Below, in pieces: positions 1 to 9,661 of a DNA stretch of 64,000 nucleotides. Under the pieces are notes generated by a model. It had not been told where the DNA came from. It searched no databases and saw only the letters and a program-made list of their open reading frames with translations. A program made the translations under genes and the position numbers. Source of the stretch: Serratia odorifera (GTDB lineage: Bacteria; Pseudomonadota; Gammaproteobacteria; Enterobacterales; Enterobacteriaceae); NCBI RefSeq assembly GCF_900635445.1, contig NZ_LR134117.1, positions 1,550,001 to 1,614,000 of the forward strand. Reading direction: 5' to 3'. Every line of letters starts with the position of its first letter. The first letter of the stretch is position 1.

Positions 1-1738
1 TGGCGGTATTGGCAAGGGGCATCTGGTAAAGGAAATTGATGCACTTGGCGGCCTGATGGCCACGGCGATCGACCATGCCGGTATTCAGTTTAGGATACTA
101 AACGCCAGCAAAGGGCCAGCGGTTCGCGCTACTCGGGCACAGGCCGATCGCGTGTTATATCGCCAGGCGGTTCGCAGCGCACTGGAAAACCAGCCGAATC
201 TGACTCTCTTCCAACAACCGGTTGAGGATCTGATTGTCGAAAACGATCGGGTGGTCGGCGCCGTTACTCAAATGGGCCTCAAGTTCCGTGCCAAGGCGGT
301 GGTGCTTACCGTGGGGACCTTCCTGGACGGAAAGATCCACATCGGGCTGGAAAATTACAGCGGTGGACGAGCTGGCGATCCGCCATCCATTTCGCTGTCA
401 CAGCGTCTGCGTGAACTGCCGCTACGGGTCAATCGCCTGAAGACCGGTACGCCACCGCGTATTGACGCCCGCACCATTGATTTCAGCGTATTGGCTGAAC
501 AGCACGGCGATACGCCGATGCCGGTGTTCTCGTTCATGGGCAATGCCAGCCAGCATCCGCAGCAGGTACCGTGCTATATCACGCATACCAATGAAAAAAC
601 CCATGACGTGATCCGTAACAACCTCGATCGTAGCCCGATGTATGCCGGGATCATCGAAGGGATCGGCCCACGTTACTGCCCGTCGATCGAAGACAAGGTC
701 ATGCGCTTTGCCGATCGTAACGCGCACCAGATCTTCCTCGAGCCAGAAGGCTTGACCAGCAACGAAGTTTATCCAAACGGTATTTCCACCAGTCTGCCGT
801 TCGATGTGCAGATGCAAATCGTCCGCTCGATGGAAGGCATGCAAAACGCGCGTATCGTGCGTCCCGGTTACGCCATTGAGTACGATTTCTTCGATCCGCG
901 CGATCTGAAGCCAACGCTGGAAAGCAAATTCATTCAAGGTCTGTTCTTCGCCGGACAGATCAACGGAACCACCGGTTATGAAGAAGCCGCAGCCCAGGGC
1001 TTACTGGCCGGTTTGAACGCTGGCCGTTATGCCGTTGATGACGAAGGTTGGTCGCCACGCCGCGATCAGGCTTATCTCGGGGTGCTGGTGGACGATCTGA
1101 GCACTCTCGGCACCAAAGAGCCGTACCGCATGTTCACTTCACGCGCGGAATACCGCCTGATGCTGCGTGAAGACAACGCCGATCTGCGTCTGACGGAAAA
1201 AGGCCGCGAACTGGGCCTGGTGGACGACGTTCGCTGGGCGCGCTACAGCGAGAAGCTGGAACTGATCGAACGCGAACGTCAGCGTCTGCGTGACGTTTGG
1301 GTACATCCGCATTCTGACAACGTCGCGCAGGTGAACAGCCTGCTGAAGGCACCGCTGTCACGTGAAGCCAATGGCGAAGAGCTGCTGCGCCGACCGGAAA
1401 TGGACTACGCCCAGCTGACCGCCGTTGACGCCTTCGCGCCGCCGTTGACCGATACCCAGGCCGCCGAGCAGGTGGAAATCCAGGTAAAATACGAAGGTTA
1501 CATCGCTCGCCAGCAAGACGAGATCGACAAGCAGCAGCGCAATGAAAATACCGTATTGCCGCTGGATCTGGATTATCGTCAGGTTTCCGGTTTGTCGAAC
1601 GAAGTGATCGCCAAGCTGAATGACCACAAGCCAAACTCGATCGGCCAGGCTTCACGCATCTCAGGCATTACGCCGGCGGCGATATCCATTCTTTTGGTGT
1701 GGTTGAAAAAACAGGGTTTGTTGCGCCGCAGCGCATAA
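1..1738 (+). CDS. mnmG: tRNA uridine-5-carboxymethylaminomethyl modification enzyme MnmG (5' truncated)
   Basis: FAD-dependent partner of MnmE in forming the cmnm5 or nm5 modification at wobble U34 of tRNAs, in the cytoplasm. The reading frame is open from base 2. Its first visible residues (GGIGKGHLVKE) correspond to about residue 52 of the 629-residue family, so roughly 51 N-terminal residues with the FAD-binding GxGxxG lie off the window. The remaining 578 residues align throughout with the enteric protein, including the RATRAQADR, GQINGTTGYEEAAAQG and C-terminal KLNDHKPxSIGQASRISG stretches, ending RRSA. rsmG follows, as in other enterics. Identity is certain; only the 5' end is missing. 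Confidence 0.98.
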   Translation, partial: GGIGKGHLVKEIDALGGLMATAIDHAGIQFRILNASKGPAVRATRAQADRVLYRQAVRSALENQPNLTLFQQPVEDLIVENDRVVGAVTQMGLKFRAKAVVLTVGTFLDGKIHIGLENYSGGRAGDPPSISLSQRLRELPLRVNRLKTGTPPRIDARTIDFSVLAEQHGDTPMPVFSFMGNASQHPQQVPCYITHTNEKTHDVIRNNLDRSPMYAGIIEGIGPRYCPSIEDKVMRFADRNAHQIFLEPEGLTSNEVYPNGISTSLPFDVQMQIVRSMEGMQNARIVRPGYAIEYDFFDPRDLKPTLESKFIQGLFFAGQINGTTGYEEAAAQGLLAGLNAGRYAVDDEGWSPRRDQAYLGVLVDDLSTLGTKEPYRMFTSRAEYRLMLREDNADLRLTEKGRELGLVDDVRWARYSEKLELIERERQRLRDVWVHPHSDNVAQVNSLLKAPLSREANGEELLRRPEMDYAQLTAVDAFAPPLTDTQAAEQVEIQVKYEGYIARQQDEIDKQQRNENTVLPLDLDYRQVSGLSNEVIAKLNDHKPNSIGQASRISGITPAAISILLVWLKKQGLLRRSA

Positions 1739-1749
1739 ATCGACGTTTT

Positions 1750-1788
1750 CAGCGGTCGTTTGCCTAACGGATGTACAAACGGCCGCTG
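1750..1788 (+). other. Intercistronic hairpin between mnmG and rsmG
   Basis: A 13-base arm at 1750-1762 (CAGCGGTCGTTTG) pairs with 1776-1788 (CAAACGGCCGCTG) with one G-U pair and a 13-base loop. No T run follows, so a complete intrinsic terminator is unlikely. It may be a partial terminator or an mRNA-stabilising structure. Confidence 0.45.
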
Positions 1789-1876
1789 ACATCACTTGCA
1801 GCCTGAACTATCATAGTCGCCTCGTTTGGTCAGCCCGGTTTGCTGACTGCATCGCGCCCCGTCAGAGGATTCCGTT

Positions 1877-2497
1877 GTGGACAAAAAGTTAGACTCGCTG
1901 CTCGCGGCGGCCGGAATTTCGCTTCCCGATCGTCAAAAACAGCAGCTGCTCGGGTATGTCGGCATGCTGGACAAGTGGAACAAAGCCTACAACCTGACGT
2001 CGGTGCGCGATCCGCAACAAATGCTGATTCGCCATATTCTCGACAGCATCGTGGTTAATCCGCATCTTGCAGGTATGCGTTTTATTGACGTTGGCACCGG
2101 CCCAGGATTGCCCGGCATTCCGTTGGCCATCGTTCGTCCTGATGCGCACTTCACCCTGCTCGATAGCCTGGGCAAGCGCGTACGCTTCCTGCGTCAGGTT
2201 CAGCATGAACTAGGGTTGAACAATATCGAACCGGTACAAAGCCGCGTAGAGGCCTTTGTGGCCGAGCCACCGTTTGACGGTGTCATCAGCCGTGCGTTTG
2301 CTTCATTGCAGGATATGCTGGCCTGGTGTCACCATTTGCCTGCGAAAGGGCAGGGGCGTTTTTATGCGTTGAAAGGCGTTCGTCCTGATGAGGAGCTGGC
2401 TCAGTTGCCCGCAGGCATCGAGCTTGAAACTGTCGTTCGTTTACAGGTGCCGGAGCTGGAAGGGGAACGTCATTTGGTGGTACTTAAGGCCAACTAA
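1877..2497 (+). CDS. rsmG: 16S rRNA (guanine-527-N7)-methyltransferase RsmG
   Basis: SAM-dependent methyltransferase acting on G527 of 16S rRNA. It has 206 residues, the usual length. The start is GTG at 1877 (VDKKLDSLL), with an AGAGGA Shine-Dalgarno sequence about 10 bases upstream. The SAM-binding motif VGTGPGLPGIPLAI lies near residues 72-85, followed by LLDSLGKRVRFL. The gene lies 138 bp after mnmG on the same strand, the standard mnmG-rsmG pair, separated by a hairpin. No disrupted motif was seen. Confidence 0.97.
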   Translation: MDKKLDSLLAAAGISLPDRQKQQLLGYVGMLDKWNKAYNLTSVRDPQQMLIRHILDSIVVNPHLAGMRFIDVGTGPGLPGIPLAIVRPDAHFTLLDSLGKRVRFLRQVQHELGLNNIEPVQSRVEAFVAEPPFDGVISRAFASLQDMLAWCHHLPAKGQGRFYALKGVRPDEELAQLPAGIELETVVRLQVPELEGERHLVVLKAN

Positions 2498-3136
2498 GTT
2501 TGTTTTTGATCAAAGCGACGTCTGATTGTTTGAGGATTACTCGAATAACTTAGCATGCTAATTAATTGCCTGCTTTTTTTAGTTAATTTACTTTTTATTA
2601 ACACAAAAGCCGCAGCTAATTCGCGACAATAGCGTAATTGCAGTAGGAAATAGTTTCGTTAGCAACCATGCGTACAGGTTTTGTATTTGTCGGTCATGTT
2701 ACGTGATGGTTGCAATATCCCCTCGGATAATGTCAATAAAATGTTTTTGTCGAGTGGAAAGGGTGTTTTCGAACGGTTAACATGTAATGGTTTGATTTAT
2801 AATATTTTTATTTCGCCCGATTAGCTAAAGACCGTGGTGTTGCCAATGGTCTATAAAATAGCACTGGTCATTATTGTGATCGGGGGCACGTTTCGTAGCG
2901 CAAAGCTGGAATAATCAGACAATTAAATCGATGAGATTATTCCGACCGTTTTCTTGTGAAAATAGCCCTAAATGGGGAAAATTAAATAATTGTTCACCTT
3001 TTCGCTACTTATCGATTGAATTCGTTGGTGTGCCCCGTATAATTTGCTCGTTTTTTGCTGCTTGACTCAAAACGGCAAAGGCAGTTTTATACGTCACTCA
3101 GCATACCCCTTCCGGGGTACGGAGAGAACAAACGTC
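2498..3136 (+). other. Long AT-rich non-coding leader upstream of the atp operon
   Basis: 639 bp without a credible gene. It is much more AT-rich than its surroundings (for example 2570-2600 and 2790-2820). An inverted repeat GCAACCAT / ATGGTTGC lies at 2662-2669 and 2706-2713. A long spacer between rsmG and atpI is normal in enterics and carries the ATP synthase promoter, described separately. Confidence 0.6.
3016..3043 (+). promoter_or_regulatory. Probable sigma-70 promoter of the atp operon
   Basis: A TTGAAT (-35) at 3016-3021 and a perfect TATAAT (-10) at 3038-3043 are separated by 16 bp. The pair lies about 95 bp upstream of the atpI start and is the best sigma-70 match in the spacer. 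Assignment is by consensus only. Confidence 0.6.
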
Positions 3137-3520
3137 ATGTCTGTGTCCCTTTACAGCGGGAAAGTTGCACGCAAACTGCTTTTTGTGCAGTTGATGACTT
3201 TTGTTCTGATCAGCGCTGCTTTCGGCCTTAAAAATCTGGAATGGAGCGGTTCGGCATTGGCGGGCGGTCTTGCTGCCTGGTTGCCAAATGCCATGTTTAT
3301 GCTGTTTGCCTTGCGCCATCAGGCGCAAACGCCGGCGCCCGGTCGGGTCGCCTGGTCGTTCGCCATCGGCGAGGGGCTAAAGGTCATGATCACCATCGTT
3401 TTGTTGATCGTGGCGCTGGGGGTGTTCAAAGCGGCGTTTGTTCCGCTTGGCCTGACCTATTTAGCGGTGTTGGTGGTGCAGATAGTGGCACCCGCCGTGT
3501 TGAACAGTTACCGAAATTAA
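3137..3520 (+). CDS. atpI: ATP synthase accessory protein I (AtpI)
   Basis: Small inner-membrane protein encoded first in the F1Fo operon. The family is thought to help assemble the c-ring, is non-essential, and is the least conserved atp gene. It has 127 residues with four hydrophobic segments. The ATG at 3137 (MSVSLYSGKVARKLL) was chosen because it aligns with the enteric start and is preceded by GGAGAG. The frame stays open further upstream, but that part runs through the promoter region. The motif GRVAWSFAIGEGLKV and the C-terminal VVQIVAPAV are family-typical. Confidence 0.93.
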   Translation: MSVSLYSGKVARKLLFVQLMTFVLISAAFGLKNLEWSGSALAGGLAAWLPNAMFMLFALRHQAQTPAPGRVAWSFAIGEGLKVMITIVLLIVALGVFKAAFVPLGLTYLAVLVVQIVAPAVLNSYRN

Positions 3521-3541
3521 CTCAATAAAGGTAGAGGCATC

Positions 3542-4318
3542 ATGTCTGCAGAGGGATACAACAGTCCACAGGAGTATATCGGTCACCACCTGACGCAGCT
3601 TCAGGTCGGGACTGGGTTTTGGTCGATTAACCTCGACTCGATGTTTTTCTCCGTTGTCCTCGGGGTACTGTTCCTGGTGGTTTTCCGTCGGGTTGCCAAA
3701 AACGCCACCAGCGGCGTGCCGGGCAAACTGCAAACCGCAGTGGAACTGATCGTCGGGTTTGTCGATAGCAGCGTCAAGGATATGTATCACGGCAAGAGCA
3801 AGGTGATTGCTCCGCTGGCGCTGACCGTGTTCGTCTGGGTGTTCCTAATGAACCTGATGGACCTGATCCCGGTAGACTTCCTGCCGTACATCGGTACTCA
3901 CCTCGGTCTGCCTGCGCTGCGCGTGGTGCCAACCGCTGACGTGAACGTTACCCTGTCGATGGCGTTGGGCGTGTTTATTCTGATCTTGTTCTACAGCATC
4001 AAAATGAAAGGCGTTGGTGGGTTCGTCAAAGAGTTGACCATGCAGCCGTTCAACCACCCTGTATTCATTCCAATCAACCTGATTCTGGAAGGTGTCAGCC
4101 TGCTGTCCAAACCTGTTTCACTGGGTCTGCGACTGTTCGGCAACATGTATGCGGGTGAGTTGATCTTCATCCTGATTGCCGGCCTGTTGCCGTGGTGGTC
4201 ACAGTGGGTCCTGAGCTTGCCTTGGGCTATCTTCCACATCCTGATCATTACGCTTCAAGCCTTTATTTTCATGGTTCTGACGATTGTCTATCTGTCGATG
4301 GCATCTGAAGAGCACTGA
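3542..4318 (+). CDS. atpB: F1Fo ATP synthase subunit a
   Basis: Integral membrane stator subunit forming the proton half-channels next to the c-ring. It has 258 residues. The essential arginine lies in the conserved SLGLRLFGNMYAGELIF segment, and the C-terminal AIFHILIITLQAFIFMVLTIVYLSMASEEH-type end is present. The protein is about 13 residues shorter than the 271-residue E. coli protein. The gap falls near residue 20, where HHLTQLQVGTGFW replaces a longer loop (HHL..LQ followed by a D-rich linker). The rest is collinear, so this looks like natural variation. atpE follows 49 bp downstream. Confidence 0.97.
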   Translation: MSAEGYNSPQEYIGHHLTQLQVGTGFWSINLDSMFFSVVLGVLFLVVFRRVAKNATSGVPGKLQTAVELIVGFVDSSVKDMYHGKSKVIAPLALTVFVWVFLMNLMDLIPVDFLPYIGTHLGLPALRVVPTADVNVTLSMALGVFILILFYSIKMKGVGGFVKELTMQPFNHPVFIPINLILEGVSLLSKPVSLGLRLFGNMYAGELIFILIAGLLPWWSQWVLSLPWAIFHILIITLQAFIFMVLTIVYLSMASEEH

Positions 4319-4367
4319 TTTTCTTAAAACACTTGCACTTTTAAACTGAAACAAACTGGAGACTGTC

Positions 4368-4607
<240 letters not shown>

Positions 4608-4664
4608 GCAGAGAACCTCTCTGCGACTAACCACACTATTTAACTTTAAAAGAGGCATTGTGCT

Positions 4665-5135
4665 GTGAATCTTAACGCAACAATCCTCGGCCAGGCCATC
4701 GCGTTCGTCCTGTTTGTCTGGTTCTGTATGAAGTATGTATGGCCGCCAATTATGGCTGCCATCGAGAAGCGTCAGAAAGAAATTGCTGACGGTCTCGCTT
4801 CTGCAGAACGCGCCAAAAAAGATTTGGACTTAGCGCAAGCCAACGCGACCGACCAGCTGAAAACTGCCAAAGCAGAAGCTCAGGTGATCATCGAGCAAGC
4901 AAACAAACGCAAAGCTCAGATCATGGATGAAGCGAAAGCCGAAGCCGAGCAGGAACGTAACAAAATCGTGGCGCAGGCTCAGGCTGAGATCGAAGCCGAA
5001 CGTAAGCGCGCTCGTGAAGAGTTGCGTAAGCAAGTCGCGATGCTGGCAATTGCCGGCGCCGAGAAAATCATCGAACGTTCCGTGGATGAAGCTGCTAACA
5101 GCGACATCGTTGATAAACTGGTCGCTGAACTGTAA
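4665..5135 (+). CDS. atpF: F1Fo ATP synthase subunit b
   Basis: Peripheral stalk subunit: one N-terminal membrane helix (about residues 5-25, AIAFVLFVWFCMKYVW) followed by a long charged dimerising helix rich in Ala, Lys and Glu. It has 156 residues, the standard enteric length. Translation begins at GTG (4665; GTGAATCTTAACGC). The C-terminal AANSDIVDKLVAEL binds subunit delta. The stop is followed 14 bp later by atpH with the GGAGG ribosome site between. Confidence 0.98.
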   Translation: MNLNATILGQAIAFVLFVWFCMKYVWPPIMAAIEKRQKEIADGLASAERAKKDLDLAQANATDQLKTAKAEAQVIIEQANKRKAQIMDEAKAEAEQERNKIVAQAQAEIEAERKRAREELRKQVAMLAIAGAEKIIERSVDEAANSDIVDKLVAEL

Positions 5136-5149
5136 GGAGGGAGGGGCTG

Positions 5150-5683
5150 ATGTCTGAATTTGTTACTGTAGCTCGCCCCTACGCCAAAGCAGCTTTTGAC
5201 TTTGCCGTTGAGCATCAAAGCGTAGAACGCTGGCAGCAAATGCTGGCGTTTGCGGCTGTCGTCACCCAAAACGAACAGATTTCCGAATTGCTGTCTGGCG
5301 CGGTTGCGCCAGAAACGCTGTCGAAAACGTTCATTGCGGTTTGCGGCGATCAACTCGACGAAAATGGCCAGAACTTTATCCGCGTAATGGCCGAAAATGG
5401 ACGTTTACTGGTTCTTCCAGCGGTTTTGCAGCAGTTCATCGAACTGCGCGCAGCGCTGGAGTCTACCGTCGAAGTCGAGGTGCTCTCTTCGAGCGCACTG
5501 AATGACCAACAGCAGGCCAAAATTGCCGCTGCGATGGAAAAACGTCTGTCACGCAAAGTTAAGCTGAATTGCAAAATTGACAAGTCTGTACTGGCCGGCG
5601 TAATTATCCGCGCTGGTGATATGGTGATTGATGGCAGCGTTCGCGGTCGTCTTGAACGCCTGGCAGACGTCTTGCAGTCTTAA
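5150..5683 (+). CDS. atpH: F1Fo ATP synthase subunit delta
   Basis: Stator subunit linking the top of F1 to the b-dimer. It has 177 residues, normal for enterics. It opens MSEFVTVARPYAKAAFDFA and carries the C-terminal GVIIRAGDMVIDGSVRGRLERL signature of the OSCP/delta family. It lies within the atp operon, 14 bp after atpF and 12 bp before atpA. Confidence 0.98.
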   Translation: MSEFVTVARPYAKAAFDFAVEHQSVERWQQMLAFAAVVTQNEQISELLSGAVAPETLSKTFIAVCGDQLDENGQNFIRVMAENGRLLVLPAVLQQFIELRAALESTVEVEVLSSSALNDQQQAKIAAAMEKRLSRKVKLNCKIDKSVLAGVIIRAGDMVIDGSVRGRLERLADVLQS

Positions 5684-5695
5684 GGGGACTGGAGC

Positions 5696-7237
5696 ATGCA
5701 ACTGAATTCCACCGAAATCAGCGAACTGATCAAGCAGCGCATTGCTCAGTTCAATGTGGTGAGCGAAGCTCACAATGAAGGTACTATCGTTTCCGTCAGC
5801 GACGGAATCATCCGCGTACACGGTCTGGCCGACGTAATGCAGGGCGAGATGATCGCACTGCCAGGCAACCGTTATGCAATCGCATTGAACCTGGAGCGCG
5901 ACTCCGTAGGTGCCGTGGTCATGGGTCCGTATGCGGATCTGGCCGAAGGCATGAAGGTAAAATGCACCGGCCGTATTCTGGAAGTGCCGGTCGGCCGTGG
6001 CCTGCTGGGCCGTGTGGTCAACACCCTGGGCGCGCCTATCGACGGCAAGGGCCCGGTTGAACACGACGGCTTCTCTCCGGTTGAAACCATCGCGCCGGGC
6101 GTTATCGAGCGTCAGTCGGTCGATCAGCCGGTTCAGACCGGTTACAAATCCGTTGATGCCATGATTCCAATCGGCCGTGGCCAGCGTGAGCTGGTGATCG
6201 GCGACCGTCAGACCGGTAAAACCGCGCTGGCGATCGATGCCATCATCAACCAACGTGATTCCGGCATCAAATGCGTTTACGTCGCCATCGGCCAGAAAGC
6301 CTCCACCATCGCTAACGTGGTGCGCAAGCTGGAAGAACACGGCGCGCTGGCCAACACCATCGTGGTGGTCGCTACCGCATCTGAATCCGCAGCGCTGCAA
6401 TACCTGGCTCCGTATGCCGGTTGCGCAATGGGTGAATACTTCCGTGACCGTGGCGAAGACGCACTGATCGTTTATGACGATCTGTCCAAGCAGGCGGTTG
6501 CCTATCGTCAGATTTCCCTGCTGCTTCGTCGTCCGCCAGGTCGTGAAGCTTACCCAGGTGACGTTTTCTATCTCCACTCTCGTCTGCTGGAGCGTGCTGC
6601 GCGTGTTAACGCCGAGTACGTTGAAGCCTTTACCAAAGGCGAAGTGAAAGGGAAAACCGGTTCTCTGACCGCTCTGCCGATCATTGAAACCCAGGCGGGT
6701 GACGTTTCCGCGTTCGTTCCGACCAACGTAATCTCGATTACCGATGGTCAGATCTTCCTGGAATCCAACCTGTTCAACTCCGGTATTCGTCCGGCAGTTA
6801 ACCCGGGTATCTCGGTATCCCGTGTTGGTGGCGCAGCGCAGACCAAGATCATGAAGAAACTGTCCGGTGGTATCCGTACCGCTCTGGCACAGTATCGTGA
6901 ACTGGCGGCATTCTCCCAGTTCGCTTCCGATCTGGATGACGCGACCCGCAAACAGCTGAGCCACGGTCAGAAAGTGACCGAGCTGCTGAAACAGAAACAG
7001 TATGCGCCGATGTCCGTCGCACAACAGTCTCTGGTGCTGTTTGCCGCTGAGCGTGGTTACCTGGAAGACGTTGAAGTCGCCAAAGTGGTGAGCTTCGAAG
7101 CGGCCCTGGTCGCTTACGCCGACCGTGAGCACGCCGAGCTGCTGAATCAAATCAACCAAACTGGGAACTTCAACGATGAGATCGAGGGCAAGTTGAAAAA
7201 CGTCCTCGAGACCTTCAAGAAAACCCAGTCCTGGTAA
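5696..7237 (+). CDS. atpA: F1Fo ATP synthase subunit alpha
   Basis: Regulatory nucleotide-binding subunit of the F1 hexamer. It has 513 residues, exactly the enteric length. The Walker A motif GDRQTGKT is near residues 169-176, the DALIVYDDLSKQA region follows, and the arginine-finger region PAVNPGISVSRVGG is intact. The order beta-barrel, nucleotide-binding domain, C-terminal helical domain is complete. A long antisense open frame lies opposite this gene and is judged to be a codon-bias shadow. Confidence 0.99.
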   Translation: MQLNSTEISELIKQRIAQFNVVSEAHNEGTIVSVSDGIIRVHGLADVMQGEMIALPGNRYAIALNLERDSVGAVVMGPYADLAEGMKVKCTGRILEVPVGRGLLGRVVNTLGAPIDGKGPVEHDGFSPVETIAPGVIERQSVDQPVQTGYKSVDAMIPIGRGQRELVIGDRQTGKTALAIDAIINQRDSGIKCVYVAIGQKASTIANVVRKLEEHGALANTIVVVATASESAALQYLAPYAGCAMGEYFRDRGEDALIVYDDLSKQAVAYRQISLLLRRPPGREAYPGDVFYLHSRLLERAARVNAEYVEAFTKGEVKGKTGSLTALPIIETQAGDVSAFVPTNVISITDGQIFLESNLFNSGIRPAVNPGISVSRVGGAAQTKIMKKLSGGIRTALAQYRELAAFSQFASDLDDATRKQLSHGQKVTELLKQKQYAPMSVAQQSLVLFAAERGYLEDVEVAKVVSFEAALVAYADREHAELLNQINQTGNFNDEIEGKLKNVLETFKKTQSW

Positions 7238-7295
7238 AGCGCAGCGGCCTGCTGTTGAAAGACAGCAGGCCGTCTGGCAATGAGGAGAAGCAGAG

Positions 7296-8160
7296 ATGGC
7301 CGGGCGCAAAAGAGATACGTAGTAAGATCGCAAGCGTGCAAAACACGCAGAAGATCACTAAAGCGATGGAGATGGTCGCCGCCTCCAAAATGCGTAAATC
7401 GCAGGATCGCATGGCGGCCAGCCGTCCTTATGCAGAGACCATGCGCAAAGTGATTGGTCACCTTGCGTTGGGGAATCTGGAATACAAGCACCCGTACCTG
7501 GACGAACGTGATGTCAAGCGCGTCGGGTATCTGGTGGTGTCTACTGACCGTGGTCTCTGTGGCGGCTTGAACATCAACCTGTTCAAGAAACTGCTGGCGG
7601 AGATGAAAGGCTGGTCCGAAAAAGGCGTTGAAGCTGATTTGGCGCTGATTGGCTCCAAAGCGGCCTCTTTCTTTGGCTCCGTGGGCGGCAACGTGGTTGC
7701 CCAGGTGACCGGCATGGGGGATAACCCTTCCCTGTCGGATCTTATCGGGCCGGTGAAAGTGATGCTGCAAGCTTACGACGAAGGTCGTTTGGACAAGCTT
7801 TACATTGTCAGCAATAAATTTGTCAATACGATGTCCCAGGAGCCGCAGGTCATTCAGCTGCTGCCGTTACCGCCAGCCGATGACGGTGAGCTGAAGAAAA
7901 AAGCCTGGGATTACCTGTATGAACCCGATCCAAAAGTGCTGCTTGATACCTTGCTGCGCCGCTATGTGGAATCGCAAGTTTATCAGGGCGTCGTGGAAAA
8001 CCTGGCCAGCGAGCAGGCCGCACGAATGGTCGCGATGAAAGCCGCAACCGATAACGGCGGTAGCCTGATCAAAGAGCTGCAGTTGGTATACAACAAGGCT
8101 CGTCAGGCCAGCATCACTCAGGAACTCACCGAGATCGTTTCGGGAGCCTCCGCGGTTTAA
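7296..8160 (+). CDS. atpG: F1Fo ATP synthase subunit gamma (frameshifted as written near the start)
   Basis: Central rotor shaft of F1. The body of the protein (AKEIRSKIASVQNTQKITKAM through QELTEIVSGASAV) matches the 287-residue enteric subunit throughout. The natural start is ATG at 7296, preceded by GAGGAG at 7282-7287, giving M-A-G. The GGG at 7302-7304 has one G too many compared with the expected GGC-GCA and throws translation into an early stop. Removing one G joins the start to the long frame at full length. The gene is essential for oxidative phosphorylation and the rest is pristine, so a sequence error is the likely cause. Confidence 0.93.
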
Positions 8161-8168
8161 CCAGGTTA

Positions 8169-8236
8169 TTACCCGGAAAGGTCCAGGTTACGGGAAGGCG
8201 GCCAACGCGCCTGCAATCTGCAACAGGACCGGGTAA
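8169..8236. repeat. Palindromic intergenic repeat inserted between atpG and atpD
   Basis: A 68-bp element bounded by perfect 8-bp inverted ends, TTACCCGG at 8169-8176 and CCGGGTAA at 8229-8236. It contains the core GGCGGCCAACGCGCCTGCA, which is itself partly palindromic. The flanks (CAGGTTATT before, ACGTAGAGGATTCAAG after) resemble the short E. coli atpG-atpD spacer, so the element appears inserted into that spacer. Its core resembles a dispersed intergenic repeat I recall from Serratia and Yersinia (from memory, not searched). It lies within a transcribed operon and would form an RNA hairpin. Confidence 0.65.
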
Positions 8237-8259
8237 ACGAATTACGTAGAGGATTCAAG

Positions 8260-9641
8260 ATGGCTACTGGAAAGATTATCCAGGTAATCGGCGCCGTGGT
8301 GGACGTCGAGTTCCCTCAGGATGCCGTACCAAAAGTGTACGATGCCCTTGAGGTAGAAAACGGTACCGAAACTCTGGTGCTGGAAGTTCAGCAGCAGCTG
8401 GGCGGTGGCGTGGTTCGTTGTATCGCTATGGGCACCTCCGACGGTTTGCGTCGCGGCCTGAAAGTGAACGATCTGCAACACCCAATCGAAGTCCCGGTTG
8501 GCAAGGCAACGCTGGGTCGTATCATGAACGTATTGGGTCAACCAATCGACATGAAAGGCGACATCGGCGAAGAAGAGCGTTGGGCGATTCACCGCGCGGC
8601 GCCAAGCTACGAAGAACTGTCCAACTCCCAGGATCTGCTGGAAACCGGTATCAAGGTTATGGACCTGATCTGCCCGTTTGCCAAGGGTGGTAAAGTCGGT
8701 CTGTTCGGTGGTGCGGGTGTTGGTAAAACCGTAAACATGATGGAGCTGATCCGTAACATCGCGATCGAGCACTCCGGTTATTCAGTGTTTGCGGGCGTGG
8801 GTGAGCGTACTCGTGAGGGTAACGACTTCTACACGAAATGACCGACTCCAACGTACTGGACAAGGTTTCCCTGGTTTACGGCCAGATGAACGAGCCACCG
8901 GGTAACCGTCTGCGCGTTGCGCTGACCGGTCTGACCATGGCCGAGAAATTCCGTGACGAAGGTCGTGACGTTCTGCTGTTCGTTGACAACATTTACCGTT
9001 ACACCCTGGCCGGTACCGAAGTGTCTGCACTTCTGGGCCGTATGCCATCGGCGGTAGGTTATCAGCCAACGCTGGCGGAAGAGATGGGCGTTCTGCAAGA
9101 ACGTATCACCTCGACCAAGACCGGTTCTATCACCTCCGTACAGGCCGTTTACGTACCTGCGGATGACTTGACTGACCCGTCACCAGCCACCACCTTTGCG
9201 CACTTGGACGCAACCGTGGTACTGAGCCGTAACATTGCCTCCCTGGGTATCTACCCGGCCGTTGACCCGCTGGATTCAACCAGCCGTCAGCTGGATCCGC
9301 TGGTGGTTGGCCAGGAGCACTACGACGTAGCGCGTGGCGTGCAGTCGATTCTGCAACGCTATCAGGAACTGAAGGACATCATCGCAATCCTGGGTATGGA
9401 CGAACTGTCAGAAGATGACAAACTGGTCGTATCCCGTGCGCGTAAAATCCAGCGCTTCCTGTCTCAGCCGTTCTTCGTGGCAGAAGTCTTTACCGGTTCT
9501 CCGGGCAAGTTCGTATCGCTGAAAGACACCATCCGTGGTTTCAAAGGCATTATGGACGGCGACTATGACCACCTGCCGGAGCAGGCGTTCTACATGGTTG
9601 GCACCATTGAAGAAGCAGTGGAAAAAGCCAAGAAACTGTAA
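8260..9641 (+). CDS. atpD: F1Fo ATP synthase subunit beta (one frameshift as written)
   Basis: Catalytic subunit of F1, with Walker A GGAGVGKT near residues 150-157 and the catalytic GERTREG segment. Frame one runs to Tyr191 (codon ending 8832) and then reads TK-stop. The second frame continues MTDSNVLDKVSLVYGQMNEPPGNR to the C-terminal EEAVEKAKKL. The expected residues at the break are NDFYHEMTDS, which need one more C after 8832. With that base the protein is 460 residues, the exact enteric length. The gene is intact apart from this one-base loss, most likely a sequence error. Confidence 0.95.
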
Positions 9642-9661
9642 CGCCTTGAGAGGAGGGTGAT

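Noticed and set aside
2662..2713. Small RNA suggested by the GCAACCAT/ATGGTTGC inverted repeat upstream of atpI
   Set aside because: Only 8 bp pair across a 36-base loop, with no terminator or promoter pair; too weak to call.
3044..3136. N-terminal extension of AtpI by 31 residues
   Set aside because: The extension is translated from the promoter region, has no similarity, and a good ribosome site precedes the ATG at 3137.
5549..7333. 594-codon open frame on the minus strand opposite atpA
   Set aside because: It mirrors the codon bias of a highly expressed GC-rich gene, has no family resemblance, and lies wholly antisense to a certain gene.
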